From Clostridia bacterium (lineage in GTDB: Bacteria; Bacillota; Clostridia; Saccharofermentanales; UBA5734): a stretch of 6,998 nt of DNA. Location: NCBI GenBank assembly GCA_018056585.1, contig JAGPFK010000076.1:1-6998 (forward strand). Reading direction: 5' to 3'. Below the pieces are notes generated by a model. The model had not been told where the DNA came from. It ran no database searches and was given only the letters and a program-made list of their open reading frames with translations. Positions 5,969 through 6,998 of the stretch are shown here, one piece after another; positions within the stretch are counted from its first letter, which is position 1; every line of letters starts with the position of its first letter. The translations under genes and the position numbers were made by a program.

Positions 5969-6998
5969 TCACTGCCCCTTTCCGGGTATGAAATCATCTA
6001 AGGTACCGGCCAGAATCCGTGAATGTCCACCAAATTTAGTCAGCTCCGTCTGCGGAATGCCTAGTTCCTGACTGAGCAAGTCAAGGACACGGGGCGTGCA
6101 AAAGCCCCCCTGGCAACGTCCCATGCCCGCTCGTGTGCGCCGCTTGATGCCATCCAGTGTGACGGCTCCTAAAGGCTGATGAATCGCATTTAAAATCTCC
6201 GCCTCCGTAACTTGTTCGCACCGGCAGACAATGCGGCCACAGGATGGATTTTGTGAAATCGCCTGCTCCCGTTCTGAAAGATTCATGAGACGAAATGGTT
6301 TCACATGGGGATAGGGCGGATAAAATATATCTTTTGGGGATGCGGATAAACGCTCCGCTACTTCATTGGCTAATTCGACGCCGATGGCAGGAGCTGCTGT
6401 CAATCCGGGTGATTCGATGCCGGCTGCATTGAAAAATAAAGGAACATCTTCCGATTCGCCCAGAATAAAGTCGTCTCGGTCACAGTGGGCTCTGATCCCG
6501 GCAAATGTTGTGATAAAACTTCGCGTTGGAATCTGAGGCCAGATCAGCGAGGCAACGCGCTGGATTTTCTCTAACCCTTCTGCCGTGGTGCGAATATCAT
6601 CTTTTTCCGAAATGTCTTCAGCCGTAGGTCCCAAAAGGATCGTGTCTTCAACTGTTGGCGTAACGAGAATCCCTTTGCCCATCGCAGTCGGCAATTGAAA
6701 AATGGTCGCACGAAAGGCATTTCCATAAGCCTTATCGATCATCAGGTATTCCCCTCGGCGCGGGATAATGTGAAAAATATCTTCGCTGATTTGATTGTTG
6801 ATGGTATCGGCATAGACGCCGGCCGCATTCACCAGAGCCCGGCTTTGGACCGGGCCGGCGGGTGTATCGCAAAGAAATCCCACAGATGTTTTCCGAACGC
6901 CTGTCACCTCTGTGTTGAGCCGAAACTCAACGCCATTTCGCAGGGCATGCATCGCAAGACGGATGGTCAGTTCATAAGGGCAGCTGATACCGCCGGTC
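5969..6998 (-). CDS. glpA: GlpA-like FAD-dependent dehydrogenase with C-terminal BFD [2Fe-2S] domain, N-terminus missing
   Basis: Probably oxidises glycerol-3-phosphate to dihydroxyacetone phosphate. The frame stays open to the right edge, so the ATG at 6952 is internal: the 15 residues before it read on as family sequence (TGGISCPYELTIRLA). The visible 342 residues hold the C-terminal part of a DAO-fold flavoprotein, with VNAAGVYAD, IPRRGEY, AGIRA and GIESPGLTAAPAIG, the last being the closing FAD-contact region. After these comes a BFD-type cluster domain with cysteines spaced C-x-C-x34-C-x4-C (about 6226 down to 6098), all four present. The first Rossmann motif is outside the window; the full protein should be near 480-500 residues. 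It is followed 2 bases later by the next ATG. AGIRA replaces the AGVRPL usual in classical glycerol-3-phosphate dehydrogenases and resembles L-2-hydroxyglutarate oxidase relatives, so the substrate is likely but not certain; nearby glpP supports glycerol-3-phosphate. Confidence 0.9.
   Translation of the reverse strand, partial: TGGISCPYELTIRLAMHALRNGVEFRLNTEVTGVRKTSVGFLCDTPAGPVQSRALVNAAGVYADTINNQISEDIFHIIPRRGEYLMIDKAYGNAFRATIFQLPTAMGKGILVTPTVEDTILLGPTAEDISEKDDIRTTAEGLEKIQRVASLIWPQIPTRSFITTFAGIRAHCDRDDFILGESEDVPLFFNAAGIESPGLTAAPAIGVELANEVAERLSASPKDIFYPPYPHVKPFRLMNLSEREQAISQNPSCGRIVCRCEQVTEAEILNAIHQPLGAVTLDGIKRRTRAGMGRCQGGFCTPRVLDLLSQELGIPQTELTKFGGHSRILAGTLDDFIPGKGQ
5975..5981 (-). promoter_or_regulatory. 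Ribosome binding site that decides the oxidoreductase start
   Basis: The minus strand reads AAAGGGG, 8 bases before the ATG at 5966 but only 2 before the GTG at 5972. The spacing favours the ATG. The site lies inside the end of the upstream GlpA-like gene. Confidence 0.7.

Overview
The window is one tightly packed stretch of seven genes, all on the minus strand, so transcription runs from the right edge to the left. The genes at both edges are cut by the window. No gap exceeds about 60 bases, and I see no intrinsic terminator, RNA gene, insertion sequence, CRISPR array or long repeat. The layout suggests a single polycistronic operon whose promoter and leader lie beyond position 6998.

In transcription order the genes are: (1) the C-terminal two thirds of a GlpA-like FAD-dependent dehydrogenase with a C-terminal [2Fe-2S] BFD-type domain; (2) an FAD/NAD(P)-binding oxidoreductase; (3) a small DUF1667 protein with four cysteines; (4) a GlpP-type glycerol-3-phosphate-responsive antiterminator; (5) a 12-helix MFS transporter of GPH/SLC45-like appearance; (6) a DUF2804 protein of unknown function; (7) a class 3 aldehyde dehydrogenase lacking its C-terminus. 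Genes 1-2 are separated by 2 bases (or overlap by 4 if a GTG start is used), genes 2-3 overlap by 4 bases, and genes 5-6 are 14 bases apart, so translational coupling is likely.

Genes 1-3 form the three-part glycerol-3-phosphate dehydrogenase-like module typical of anaerobic Firmicutes and Thermotogae, in which no GlpC-type membrane subunit is evident. GlpP points to glycerol-3-phosphate as the signal. The last three genes (transporter, DUF2804, aldehyde dehydrogenase) are not standard glycerol genes. They suggest that the operon takes in and oxidises something related to glycerol or yielding an aldehyde; this is inference.

GlpP, the DUF1667 trio, strong purine-rich ribosome binding sites and a moderate base composition all suggest a Firmicute, probably a clostridial or related anaerobe. 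I cannot name the genus from sequence alone.
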